This document shows, in pieces, positions 27,841 through 36,317 of a stretch of 64,000 nucleotides of DNA (positions are counted from its first letter, which is position 1; each line of letters starts with the position of its first letter). The position numbers and the translations under genes were made by a program. The notes beneath the pieces are model-generated. The model did no database searches, had not been told where the DNA came from, and saw only the letters and a program-made list of their open reading frames with translations. Source of the DNA: Curtobacterium sp. MCLR17_036 (lineage in GTDB: Bacteria; Actinomycetota; Actinomycetes; Actinomycetales; Microbacteriaceae); contig NZ_CP126269.1 in the NCBI RefSeq assembly GCF_003234445.2, positions 620,001 to 684,000 on the forward strand. Direction: 5' to 3'.

Positions 27841-29199
27841 TCAGCGCGCCGCCGGGGCGTGTCCGCCGCAGCGCCACAACGCCGCCGCGAGGGTATCGAT
27901 CTCCTTGCGTGCGTCCGGGTCGCTCGTCCCCTCGGCGAAGACCGTGAAGACGATGCGGTCCCCGGCGACCTCGTCCGTCACGCCGGTGAGCCCGTACATG
28001 TCGTCGAGCGTGCCGGTCTTGCCGCGCACGTGGCCGCGGGCGTCGGCGGCCGCTCCCGTGAACCGGCCGTCCTCGCCGAGCGTGCCCGTCCGGCCGGCGA
28101 CGGCGAGCCCCGCGTCGACCGGCGCGAGGCCGTCCCGGTTCGCGGCGACGGCGCGCATGAGTGTGGTGAGCGCCGAGGCCGGCACGCGGTTGTCCGGGCT
28201 GAGGCCCGAGCCGTCCACCAGGCGGAGCCCCGCGGTCGGGACCCCGTAGCGGACGAGTGCCTTCGTGCTGCCGGCCTGGACGGCGTCGAAGGACCGCCCC
28301 GCGCCCTCGGCGATCGCGACGTGTCGGGCGAGCATCTCGGCGAGGGTGTCGTCCGAGTCGGTGAGGAGCATGCCGACGAGCTCCGCGACCGTCGCCGAGT
28401 GCACCGACCCGATGACCTGCGCACCCGCCGGCACCGCCACCGAGGTCGTGTCGACGCTGACACCCGGGCCGAGGAGCGCCGCGAACGCCGTCGCCGCGCG
28501 GGCGACCGCTCCGGCGCTCCGCATCGAGTACGACTCGGTCGGGTCGTCGCGGTCGCCGTCGACCATGAGCGACGTGATGTTCGAGACACTGCCGCTCGTG
28601 CGGGCGCTCTCCGGCCAGCTCGGGTGCCACGCTGGTCCGTCGAACAGGTCGGTGTCCACCTGCACCGAGGTGACCGGCTGCCCGCCGCGGGCGGCCAGCA
28701 CCTGCTCGGCCAGGTCGTCGAGGTGCGGCGCGTGCGGGTAGACGCTGTCCTGACCCGAGGGCAGCCGACTCAACGTCGGGTCCCCGCCGCCGACCAGGAC
28801 GACCGCGCCGGGCGTCGTGCCGGCGACCACCGTCGTGGTGAACCGGTGGTCCGGTCCGAGGGCGGACACCGTGGCGGCCGCGGTGACGACCTTCATCGTG
28901 CTGCCCGTCTGCGTCGGCACGTCACCTCGGCGCGTCAGGACCGTCGCGCCGGTGCGGGCGGAGCGTGCGTCGAGGAACAGCTCGCCGTGGTGCCAGCGAG
29001 CGGCGAGGCCGTCGGCGGTGCAGCGTTCCTCGGCCGCCGCCGTCTGCCGCTGCGCGCCGATCGCCGAGGTCGCCGCGGCGATGCCCGCCGCGAGCAGGAC
29101 GAGCACCACCACGAGCGCGAGGGTGTACCGGCGGCGACGGACGAGGGCACGGAGTCTGGACACGGGATCATCGTGCCGCCGGAGCACCACGGCACACAT
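27841..29199 (-). CDS. dacB: D-alanyl-D-alanine carboxypeptidase/endopeptidase (PBP4, DacB type)
   Basis: Up to 452 residues from ATG 29199, or GTG 29163 as the alternative start. An N-terminal signal anchor (YTLALVVVLVLLAAGIA) exports the protein. Penicillin-binding motifs are S-x-x-K as GSTMK (S100/K103) and K-T-G as RGKTGTL. The second motif, normally S-x-N, reads SDDTLAE. The long insert between the first two motifs is typical of class C low-molecular-weight PBPs. It trims or cleaves peptidoglycan cross-links. Divergent from nothing and followed by low-complexity DNA, it appears monocistronic. Confidence 0.85.
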   Translation of the reverse strand: MCAVVLRRHDDPVSRLRALVRRRRYTLALVVVLVLLAAGIAAATSAIGAQRQTAAAEERCTADGLAARWHHGELFLDARSARTGATVLTRRGDVPTQTGSTMKVVTAAATVSALGPDHRFTTTVVAGTTPGAVVLVGGGDPTLSRLPSGQDSVYPHAPHLDDLAEQVLAARGGQPVTSVQVDTDLFDGPAWHPSWPESARTSGSVSNITSLMVDGDRDDPTESYSMRSAGAVARAATAFAALLGPGVSVDTTSVAVPAGAQVIGSVHSATVAELVGMLLTDSDDTLAEMLARHVAIAEGAGRSFDAVQAGSTKALVRYGVPTAGLRLVDGSGLSPDNRVPASALTTLMRAVAANRDGLAPVDAGLAVAGRTGTLGEDGRFTGAAADARGHVRGKTGTLDDMYGLTGVTDEVAGDRIVFTVFAEGTSDPDARKEIDTLAAALWRCGGHAPAAR

Positions 29200-29275
29200 C
29201 GACCCGGCGACCGAAGCACGGCAGCCGCCTTCGGCCGTGCGGGTGAAGCCGGTCCGGTGCCGCCGAGCGTCCGGC

Positions 29276-29770
29276 TCAGTCGCCGAGGCCGAGGATGAGC
29301 CGCCGGAGCAGCGCGGCGAGCTGGTCCTGCTCGTCGTCGGAGACCCCCGCCAGGATGTCCCGCTCGGCCCCGAGCAGGTCGGCGATGGCGGCGTCGACGG
29401 CCGTCCGCCCGGCCGCCGTCAGCGACACGAGGATGCCGCGGCCGTCGCGCGGGTCGGTGCGGCGGGCGACGAGCCCCCGCGAGGTCAGCCGGTCGACCCG
29501 GTTCGTCATCGTGCCGCTCGACACCAGCGTCTGCTGCAGGAGCGTCTTCGGGCTCAGCTCGTACGGCTCACCGGCCCGCCGCAGCGCCGACAGCACGTCG
29601 AACTCCCACGGCTCCATGCCGCTCGCGTCGAAGGCCGCCCGCCGCGCGCGGTCGAGGTGCCGGGCCAGCCGGTCGACCCGCGAGAGCACCTGCAACGGGG
29701 CGAAGTCGAGGTCACCGCGCTCGCGGCCCCACGCCGTGACGATGCGGTCGACCTCGTCCTCTGGTGGCAT
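29276..29770 (-). CDS. MarR-family transcriptional regulator
   Basis: A 164-residue winged-helix regulator from ATG 29770. The recognition region is LSPKTLLQQTLVSSGTMTNRVDRLTSRGLV, followed by the wing ARRTDPRDGRGILVSLT with the conserved D-x-R motif, and a C-terminal dimerisation helix. It probably represses genes for stress or drug response. Its targets are not evident, as neighbours are a PBP and a tRNA. Confidence 0.9.
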   Translation of the reverse strand: MPPEDEVDRIVTAWGRERGDLDFAPLQVLSRVDRLARHLDRARRAAFDASGMEPWEFDVLSALRRAGEPYELSPKTLLQQTLVSSGTMTNRVDRLTSRGLVARRTDPRDGRGILVSLTAAGRTAVDAAIADLLGAERDILAGVSDDEQDQLAALLRRLILGLGD

Positions 29771-29849
29771 CCCTCCATCTTGGCCGACGTCGCTGCGGAC
29801 GGCCAGCCTCGGCAGTCGTGGGAGGATGGTCGGGCACCTCCGGGTGCGT

Positions 29850-29921
29850 TCCGCCTTGGTGTAATGGCAGCACGACGGCCTTTGGTGCCGTTAGGTCCGG
29901 GTTCGAATCCTGGAGGCGGAG
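29850..29921 (+). tRNA. tRNA-Gln (anticodon TTG)
   Basis: The 72-nt cloverleaf has acceptor stem TCCGCCT paired with AGGCGGA, D-arm GGTGTAATGGCAGC, anticodon stem ACGGC/GCCGT with loop CTTTGGT (anticodon TTG), and T-arm with GGTTCGAATCC. CCA is not encoded. The accessory region starts just after its 3' end, a common integration position. Confidence 0.93.
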
Positions 29922-30161
29922 CCGAGGGGTGTTCGGAGTTTTCGGCGATCTCAGTCGGAATATTCGGGCGTGACAGCAGGCCGAGGTGGAAAACCGCGCT
30001 CAGCTCCGCTCCCAGGGTCGCTCGTCCTGTCCCGACGACCGCTGGGGAGCGTACCGCGACGCGTGCCTTGGTCTGCGTTCGCTTCGAGGAACGACGAATA
30101 CCCCCTGCCGGACGTGGCGAGGGGGAGTTCAGGGTCTATGAAGTTTGGAGGCGCGGGCTCG

Positions 30162-31985
30162 TCAGTCCAGTAGTTGGAACTCTGGTAGCTGCGCGATTGC
30201 GTTGAAGCCGTTTCGAGAGTCGTGCTCGTCGAGGGTCAGGGTGCTCAGGCCGGCCTCGAACAGGGCGGGGCTGGTGTTGTTCATGCGGTTGATGGGCGCG
30301 AGGCTCAGTCGCTCCTTCAGCCACTCGATGATGCGAGCGAGGTTTGCGCTTGCAGCTGCGAATGCGGCAGCGAGCTCGACAAACCAGGGTCCGCGGACGC
30401 GACGCTTCATAGCCACTCCGAGGGCTTCGCGATCGGCGTCTTTGAGGCGCGAGTTGCCGTTCTCGACATTGTTGCGCTGGCCGAACCAGGCACGCTGCTC
30501 GTCGGAACCGTACTCGAACTCCTGGTGGTACTTCAGGTGGCGCTGATTCAACACACCCGGGCGATTGCTGAGGTTGCCCGGGACCTTGACGGTCTTCCCA
30601 GGCACTTTGAGTTCCACGACTTCGCCGGATTCGGGATCGAACTCGACCTCATCGCTCTTGAACGTGGGATAGGTGTACTGCCGGGCGCCCGTCTGGTCGA
30701 AGTTGCTGCGCGGCTTCAGATGGTACTTGCTGCGCGAGTTCCGACGCTTCGTCGCGAGTGCCTCGGCCTCAGCGCGAGCGGCGCTTTGCGCTTCTTTCGG
30801 TAACTCTTCAATGGCGGCAAGTCGTGCCTGGTGAGTTTGTTCGAGGAAGACGAGGGTTGAGGGCATGCATGCCATGTACCAGTTGCCGCCCACCATGATG
30901 AGCTTGTGACGGCCGTCTTTGCTGTTGTAGGACGCCTGGATGCCGAGTTCGGTCGTCTTGTAGTCCATAACGACCTTGACGCCAGCTTTCGCGAGCGGCC
31001 CTTGGAGGTCCTGAACTCGGGCGCCAGGGAAGTACGCGCGGTCGCCGATGAGTGTCTTGACGTCGATTCCGCGCGAGCGCATCGAGTTGTAGAGATGCAG
31101 CCCGTGTCCGCGAGTCTTGCCCGGCTTGTGCCCGCTGGTCGCGAGGAACAGGAGCGGGTATGTGAAGTCGCTTTCAGCAGGGTCGCGAGTCATGACCGCG
31201 AACTCGACCTCCCAGCCGAACTTGCGCTTGCTCTTCTTGACTCCGGACCCGTCGTGATCGCCATCGCGCGTGTACCACCCGCAGTCGAAGTTCACCGAAA
31301 CCGTATCGTTCGGGCCGATTGTCTTGTCACCCTTCTGGCTGCCGGAGACCTCCGCAAAGGTGGCGTCGATGGCGACAGCGCCCTTGAACCGTCGGCGGAC
31401 GTCCCTCGGCAGGAAGTTGACCGAGCCGTCAATGAGGAGGTTCGTGAGCTCGAGCATTCGCGCGTGCCGTTTGGCCATCTGCTTACGCTCTCGACTCGCG
31501 ACGAGGAGGTCGTAGTCCTTCTTCAGCGTTCGCTCGCCCCGCTTGCCGGGGTGTCGGTCAGTGAGGGTTCGCAGGCGCTGGATCGCCTCCCAGAGGCGGC
31601 GGTACTGCGTAGCCTGGTGCGGAGAGAAATGAAGGATGCCAACGGCTTCGCGTTGCCGAACGGTCAAGGACATCGCGACTTCGGTCATCTTCTTGATGCT
31701 GACGCTTCGTCGAGCTCGCATCGTCACGAACATCAACTTCAGAAGGCTTGCTTCTGAGAAGAGTGCGCGACGTCCTCGATTCGAGCGACGTTCCTCACGC
31801 CGCCACTCCAGCACTCGTTCTTCAATCGGTGCGCGGCTGAACAGGAGAACCGCCTCGTGGACAGCGAGTTCGAGTGGAACCACTTCGCCGACGCGCATGT
31901 ACTTCCCCATAGGCACACCGAAGGCTTCGAGCATGAATCGCTCAGCATCTTCGTAGTCGTGGTGCTTGGGAAGCGGCGCGGTCAT
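30162..31985 (-). CDS. DDE-type transposase
   Basis: A 607-residue protein from ATG 31985, overlapping the recombinase-like gene stop by 4 nt. Three acidic residues fit an RNase-H-fold transposase: D207 in VAIDATF, D315 in LIGDRAYFP, and E508 in NNVENGNSRLKD. The D-R-A-Y-F block and the N-x-E-x-x-x-x-R-L-K block resemble the IS4/IS1182-like DDE superfamily. A helical N-terminal region of about 180 residues could bind DNA. Codon choice is less GC-biased than in flanking chromosomal genes, suggesting transfer. Terminal repeats were not found. The family name is uncertain; the DDE assignment is solid by motif. Confidence 0.75.
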   Translation of the reverse strand: MTAPLPKHHDYEDAERFMLEAFGVPMGKYMRVGEVVPLELAVHEAVLLFSRAPIEERVLEWRREERRSNRGRRALFSEASLLKLMFVTMRARRSVSIKKMTEVAMSLTVRQREAVGILHFSPHQATQYRRLWEAIQRLRTLTDRHPGKRGERTLKKDYDLLVASRERKQMAKRHARMLELTNLLIDGSVNFLPRDVRRRFKGAVAIDATFAEVSGSQKGDKTIGPNDTVSVNFDCGWYTRDGDHDGSGVKKSKRKFGWEVEFAVMTRDPAESDFTYPLLFLATSGHKPGKTRGHGLHLYNSMRSRGIDVKTLIGDRAYFPGARVQDLQGPLAKAGVKVVMDYKTTELGIQASYNSKDGRHKLIMVGGNWYMACMPSTLVFLEQTHQARLAAIEELPKEAQSAARAEAEALATKRRNSRSKYHLKPRSNFDQTGARQYTYPTFKSDEVEFDPESGEVVELKVPGKTVKVPGNLSNRPGVLNQRHLKYHQEFEYGSDEQRAWFGQRNNVENGNSRLKDADREALGVAMKRRVRGPWFVELAAAFAAASANLARIIEWLKERLSLAPINRMNNTSPALFEAGLSTLTLDEHDSRNGFNAIAQLPEFQLLD

Positions 31986-32872
31986 CGTGCCACCTCCGCG
32001 CGGAGCTGGCTGCGGTAGGAGTCGGTGTCCAGTGCCGGGACATGGGCGACGAGTTGGTCGAGGTGTTCGAACTTCGTGACGCCGGCGGCGGTCATGAGAG
32101 CGCGCATGTCGGTGCGGGCGATGAGGTGGGTGATGAGCCAGGTGTTCCGCATGCGGGTGGTGACGGGACCTGGTTCGTTGCCGCGGTCGGTGTCGTAGAG
32201 GAACGTGGTGAGCGTACTGATGCCGTGCTTGACCCGCTTCGGCGACCCGAATACCCAGTGCTCCGGCTCGACCTCGGCAATGGAGTTGAGCAGGAGCGTC
32301 TCAAATCGGGCCAGGAGCGGAACGGTCCGGGCTCCCGCCGAGACGGTGACGAGGACACCCTCGGCGTCAGCGACGATGTCGCGGCGGCGGACCTGGAGGA
32401 GCTCGTTCGCTTTGAGCCCCGCTCCAGCGCAGAGCGCGAGGACGACGCCGGCGCTGCGCCGTCGTGCCGCGGTCGACTGGCCCGTCGCCCAGCTCTCAAG
32501 GAGGTGCAGGTCGAGGTCGTCGTACGGTGCTGCGGTGTTCTGCGGAGCCGTCGGCGCGAACTCCAGCGGCACCTCGCCGACGAGGACCTCGGACATGCGC
32601 ATCAGAGCGGACCGGTACGTGCGACGCGTGGTGTCCGACCAGGTGACGTCGGTCCGGGTGATGTAGCGCCGGATGATGACGGGGTGGAAGACGACGGCGG
32701 TCTTCGCCGGGTATCCGCTGACGTTGATGACCCAGTCGACGAACGGTGCCGCGACAACGATGAGCCGGTCGGCGGGCTGAGCAATGGACACTGCCGCGTC
32801 AGCCACTGCGCTGACAACGAAGGCCCGGACAACGCTCCACCTGTCCTCCGCGAACGTCGGGACGTACTTCAC
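31982..32872 (-). CDS. Degenerate tyrosine-recombinase-like protein A
   Basis: A 296-residue protein starting at GTG 32872, six bases after a strong GGAGGA. An in-frame ATG at 32962 lacks a ribosome site. The fold follows phage integrases: an N-terminal SAM-like region (TRRTYRSALMRMSEVL), then the catalytic half. Here ALCAGAGLKANELLQVRRRDI replaces the usual G-L-R-x-x-E, so the first arginine is K154. The H-x-x-R box reads TTRMRNTW with R242 kept but H lost; Y286 (DTDSYRS) remains. Catalysis is doubtful. It overlaps the transposase gene and is paralogous to the protein at 33911-34813. Confidence 0.65.
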   Translation of the reverse strand: MKYVPTFAEDRWSVVRAFVVSAVADAAVSIAQPADRLIVVAAPFVDWVINVSGYPAKTAVVFHPVIIRRYITRTDVTWSDTTRRTYRSALMRMSEVLVGEVPLEFAPTAPQNTAAPYDDLDLHLLESWATGQSTAARRRSAGVVLALCAGAGLKANELLQVRRRDIVADAEGVLVTVSAGARTVPLLARFETLLLNSIAEVEPEHWVFGSPKRVKHGISTLTTFLYDTDRGNEPGPVTTRMRNTWLITHLIARTDMRALMTAAGVTKFEHLDQLVAHVPALDTDSYRSQLRAEVAR

Positions 32873-33335
32873 CGGTGTTCCTCCGCGCCTGAGGAACGAC
32901 AGGACGGCACGGAGCATCGCGGCAATGTACTGACGCAACGAGCGGAGGATCTGGCGATACATGCCCGCCCTATGCAGACGCAGTGAGATGAGCTGTGGGA
33001 AAGCGCTCCAGATTCTGATCTCGCTGCCTGCCGATCCCCATGACTGCGCGGATCAGTGGGTACCGCCGCCGATGCGAACGGACGCGCCCTGCCGGGCGTG
33101 TCGCCGCTTGCCCGCGCATACGACGGTGACGTCGGCGTCGTACGCGTGACGCTCGCGATGTGCATGCGATCCGGGCGGCTCTCTGCTTCGGGGACTCAGA
33201 AAACGTAGTGATCTTCGCGTCCGGATTGGTCCTGTTTGCGGACCCCGCTCGTCCGCGACCCGCGCGTCCTCCAAGATCACGCCCGTTCCGCGCATACCCC
33301 CTCCGAGGCCGACCGCCGGCCTCGGAGAGGACCAC
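32873..33335. other. Intergenic region between recombinase-like A and the HA-domain gene
   Basis: No gene is supported in this 463-bp stretch. It contains the divergent promoters: A/T-richer sequence near 33185-33245 (GTAGTGATCTTCGCG...) is the best promoter candidate for the rightward gene. Its end forms the ribosome-site hairpin described separately. Long open frames here are shadows of high GC. Confidence 0.5.
33301..33327 (+). promoter_or_regulatory. Hairpin overlapping the ribosome-binding site of the HA-domain gene
   Basis: Perfect 11-bp stem CTCCGAGGCCG/CGGCCTCGGAG with a 5-nt loop. Its 3' arm runs into the Shine-Dalgarno GGAGAGGA, seven bases before ATG 33336, so folding would limit ribosome access. 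Confidence 0.6.
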
Positions 33336-33905
33336 ATGCCCACCCCGACCACGGCGCTCGCAGCGCTCCACGCCGAGTACTCCGACCACGCAACGCAGCC
33401 AGCCCTGACGCTCACCCTCGACCAACGGCGCGGCGTCGCGTTCTACCTCGCCGACACCGATGACTCCGTCGAGGTTGAATCCTTCGTACGACGCTGGACC
33501 GACCGAGTGCACGACCTCGACGACTTCGTCGACAAGCACGGACGGATGCCCCGCGCCGACTCGACCCGTCCCCGCCCTGCGACCGCCGAACAGACCCTCG
33601 TTGACACCCTTACGTACTTCCGGCAGATCGGCGCTGCGGGCGGCTACTGCTCGTACCAGGTTCGACGACTTGAAGCGGTGCCGGGCTTCGCATGGAACCC
33701 CCGGGACGCTCAGTGGTCCGCGATGCTCGCCGCGCACCAGCAGTTCTGGGTCAATCATCAGCGACCGCCGCGTCGTCGCGCGACCGACCCTGCCGAGGTG
33801 ACGATCGGACGGTGGGTCGCCCAGCAACGCGCCCAGCACGCCCGCGGCCGCCTGCTGCCCGAACGCGAACAGCAGCTCCGGGCAGCACGGTTCCGGGTCC
33901 TCTGA
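33336..33905 (+). CDS. Helicase-associated (HA) domain protein
   Basis: A 189-residue protein from ATG 33336. The C-terminal two thirds show helicase-associated repeats: an aromatic start (WNPRDAQWSAMLAAHQQFW), then ...TIGRWVAQQRAQHARGRLLPEREQQLRAARFRVL, matching the consensus of a three-helix DNA-binding module. A similar half repeat (WTDRVHDLDDFVDKHGRMPR ... ADSTRPRPATAEQTLVDTL) precedes it. These domains normally bind nucleic acid. No helicase core is attached. Divergent from recombinase-like A and convergent with recombinase-like B (6 bp apart). Confidence 0.7.
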   Translation: MPTPTTALAALHAEYSDHATQPALTLTLDQRRGVAFYLADTDDSVEVESFVRRWTDRVHDLDDFVDKHGRMPRADSTRPRPATAEQTLVDTLTYFRQIGAAGGYCSYQVRRLEAVPGFAWNPRDAQWSAMLAAHQQFWVNHQRPPRRRATDPAEVTIGRWVAQQRAQHARGRLLPEREQQLRAARFRVL

Positions 33906-33910
33906 CGGCG

Positions 33911-34813
33911 TTACCGAACTTCGCGAGCCTCAGCGAGGATCCGTCGACGATGCTCGGAAGCGTCCATCGTCGGAATGTGCCGCAGAGACGTGACCAAGTG
34001 CTCCGGCTTGCGCAGTCCGCCGGCAGCCATGAGCTCCCCGACGTGCGTGCCGCCAGCGAGCTGCGTAGTGATCCACGTAGCGCGCATTCGCGTGGGGACT
34101 GGCTTCGGCTCGTTGCCGAAGTCGGTGTGGTTGATGAACGGCGTGACGAAGTTGTAGGTCGCCTTTCTGTCCTCCCCGCCAAGCACCCATGCGTCGTCCG
34201 GCACGTCCGCGAGGGAGTCGATGAGGAGCTGTTCCCATCGTTCGAGCACAGGTACCGACCTCAGCCTTCCGCCCTGGACGTCGACGAGCGCTCCGTCACG
34301 GTCAACGCGCACGTCGCTCCGCCGCAGTTGCTGCATCTCCCACGGGTCAAGCCCAGCACCTGCTCCCAGGGCGAGGACTGCGCCAGCACCTCGACGTCGC
34401 AGTGCCGTCGACTGCCCAAGCGCCCAGGTCTCGAGCAGGTTCATTTCGAGGTCGGTGTACGGGGCAGTGACAGACTGCCCGTTCAACGGCGCAAACTCGA
34501 TCGGACCCTCTTCGGGGAGGACGACCTCCGAGATCCGGAGCAGGAAGGAGCGGTAGTCGCGGAGCGTCTTGTCCTTGAGGTTTAGGTCGTCGCGGGAGAT
34601 GTACCGGCGGATTAGCACCGGGTGGAACACGTTCGCGACCTTCTGCATCCCGTTGACGTGAACGACCCAGTCAACGTACGGCGTTACCGCGACCATCAGC
34701 CGCTCAGCAAGGTAGGCACACGCGGGTGCGACGAGCGCGACAGCGTCCAGTACGAACGGCTCGATGTTGGCCCACCGGTCGGCGGGAACCGACTGGTTCC
34801 GGTACTTCCGCAT
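33911..34813 (-). CDS. Degenerate tyrosine-recombinase-like protein B
   Basis: Homologous along its length to the protein at 31982-32872: TPYVDWVVHVNG, VFHPVLIRRYISR, ALGQSTALRRRGAGAVLALGAGAGL and PTRMRATW all have counterparts there. By that alignment the start is best put at ATG 34813 (MRKYRNQSVPADRW), giving 300 residues, although the frame is open to 35104. Catalytic residues are further eroded: the first Arg is D in GLDPWEMQQL, the H-x-x-R box keeps R only, and the tyrosine is replaced (DASEHRRR). It is probably not an active recombinase. A DNA-binding or accessory role is plausible but unproven. Confidence 0.6.
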   Translation of the reverse strand: MRKYRNQSVPADRWANIEPFVLDAVALVAPACAYLAERLMVAVTPYVDWVVHVNGMQKVANVFHPVLIRRYISRDDLNLKDKTLRDYRSFLLRISEVVLPEEGPIEFAPLNGQSVTAPYTDLEMNLLETWALGQSTALRRRGAGAVLALGAGAGLDPWEMQQLRRSDVRVDRDGALVDVQGGRLRSVPVLERWEQLLIDSLADVPDDAWVLGGEDRKATYNFVTPFINHTDFGNEPKPVPTRMRATWITTQLAGGTHVGELMAAGGLRKPEHLVTSLRHIPTMDASEHRRRILAEAREVR

Positions 34814-35252
34814 CGCGTGGAGGGGTTCTGGGCGAAGCTGCGGGACAAGCGTCCCCTTGTCTGCGTTCGAGCTTCGGGCCCCGAGCGTTGAGTCCCCGAG
34901 GATGAGCGGCTCGGGTTCCCAACATTGGACGTGCGAGCAGTGCTCGACGAGACCTCGACGTGGGAACGGACGACCGAAGGCGGCGCCCATCGGCCGCCCC
35001 AGGGCAGTCGCAGACGTGACGGTCTCCTGGTGCGGCACGACGCGGTGCTCGGTAGAACGAGGTGAGCGGAGCGCCGCTCGAACGGCGGCAGGGAGCGAAG
35101 GCATGCCACGGCTATGCCCGACGGCCGGACCCTGACGTGAGGAACGCCGAGAAGTAGACCGACACGGCCCTCAAGGACCGCTCCTAGCCAACTTCCCCAG
35201 CTGGTTCGGGCGTGCCGGCATAGCTCCAGGACAACGACTCCTGGAGGACCCC
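34814..35252. other. Intergenic region upstream of recombinase-like B
   Basis: A 439-bp stretch with no convincing gene. The recombinase-like B frame remains open into it to 35104 but without similarity to its paralogue and without a ribosome site. The right end carries a hairpin over the next gene's ribosome-binding site. No terminator or known repeat is seen. Confidence 0.45.
35224..35246 (+). promoter_or_regulatory. Hairpin overlapping the ribosome-binding site of the DUF723-like gene
   Basis: Perfect 7-bp stem CTCCAGG/CCTGGAG with a 9-nt loop. The 3' arm includes most of the Shine-Dalgarno GGAGG (35243-35247), just upstream of TTG 35253. The arrangement mirrors the hairpin at 33301-33327. 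Confidence 0.55.
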
Positions 35253-35819
35253 TTGGACTACCGCACCGCTACCCGTGAAGAACGAGCCGCCGAGTTCATC
35301 GACTTCGCGACGAAGCTGCACGACGGCCGATACGACTACGCGCACGTTCCGCTCGGCTACGTCAACGGCGACACCAAGGTCACCATCATCTGCCCCGACC
35401 ATGGGCCCTTCGAGCAGACCCCGCGCGAGCACCGCCGAGTCCGCGAAACGCCCTGGGGCCCACAGCGTGGCCAGGGTTGCCGAGACTGCAAAGGGTTCAA
35501 CGCTCAGGCGGAGATTCGTCGCGAGCGATTCGTTGCGAAGGCTCTGGCCACGCACGGCGACCGGTACGACTACACCGATGTCGTGTACTTGGACGCGCGA
35601 ACCGACGTGACCGTGAACTGTAGCGAACACGGAGCATTCTCAGTCCGCCCAGACAACCACACCTCCAAATACGCGACCGGCTGCCCCAACTGCGCCCTCA
35701 CATCTCACCGCTCGGCACCGCGGTCAAAGAAGAAGTCAGAGGAAGGCCAGTGGCGGAACCGCCCGGCAGGGACGACCACCGGACGGAAGCGGACCCCGCG
35801 CAGCGCGGAGACCCGCTAG
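35253..35819 (+). CDS. Zinc-ribbon-like repeat protein (DUF723-like)
   Basis: A 188-residue protein with start TTG 35253, six bases after GGAGG. Two tandem repeats of about 60 residues each have the pattern F-x-x-x-A-x-x-x-H-G-x-Y-D-Y ... Y-x-x-x-x-x-V-x-I/V-x-C-x-x-H-G-x-F, then C-x-x-C: GRYDYAHVPLGYVNGDTKV with CPDHGPF and GCRDC, then DRYDYTDVVYLDARTDVTV with CSEHGAF and GCPNC. This is a metal-binding fold seen beside homing endonucleases and phage proteins. The Lys/Arg-rich tail suggests nucleic-acid contact. It is encoded inside the accessory region near transposase genes. Confidence 0.65.
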   Translation: MDYRTATREERAAEFIDFATKLHDGRYDYAHVPLGYVNGDTKVTIICPDHGPFEQTPREHRRVRETPWGPQRGQGCRDCKGFNAQAEIRRERFVAKALATHGDRYDYTDVVYLDARTDVTVNCSEHGAFSVRPDNHTSKYATGCPNCALTSHRSAPRSKKKSEEGQWRNRPAGTTTGRKRTPRSAETR

Positions 35820-36317
35820 CTGCGCCGTCGACCGCAGCCCCACTACTCGTTCGCCTCAACGTGTCAGCACCGGGCTCGTCGTGAGCGACGGCGAGGCTTG
35901 CAACCTGCCGCCAGCGGGGGAGCGGCTACCCGAATCGGCTGCGGGCAGAGCGATCTGTCGGCCCAACCCACACCATCGCGATGGCGTTCCACGGGATGTT
36001 CTCGCGGTTCGTCGGCTTGCGGCAGAAGGCAGGGTTGTTGTTGTTGTGAAGAGGGGAGCGAAAGTGTCTCGAAGTGCCTCAAACTGTCTGTTCCGCTCCT
36101 TGTTTGTCTGCCGCCAAGGCTTCCGCGGCTCGGCGAGTGCTGTCGGCCGGCGGCGGAAATGGCAGCCGCTGATCTGCCTAGAAGCCCACGGGAGTGTGGC
36201 CGCCCCACCCCGATCTGGATCGGTAGTGCGCTGATCGTGATCGGCCTGGTGTGCTGGATCGTCGAGGGCGTTCTGAGCAGTCGCACGACAGGCGGCGGAC
36301 CGTCTCACTAGCCGATC
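35820..36317. other. Region without a supported gene; possible short membrane peptide
   Basis: About 500 bp of disturbed, lower-GC sequence between the DUF723-like gene and the ArsR remnant. One frame ends in IWIGSALIVIGLVCWIVEGV (about 36210-36270, stop at 36311), a plausible single membrane helix, but no start codon with a ribosome site is evident. Other open frames look like shadows. Confidence 0.35.

Noticed and set aside
32970..33839. Long minus-strand frame opposite the HA-domain gene
   Set aside because: Arg/Gly-rich with no domain; the plus-strand frame has recognisable HA repeats and a ribosome site.
35856..36308. Small genes in the disturbed region before the ArsR remnant
   Set aside because: Frames on both strands lack ribosome sites and have biased composition; only a possible membrane helix near 36210-36270 was noted.
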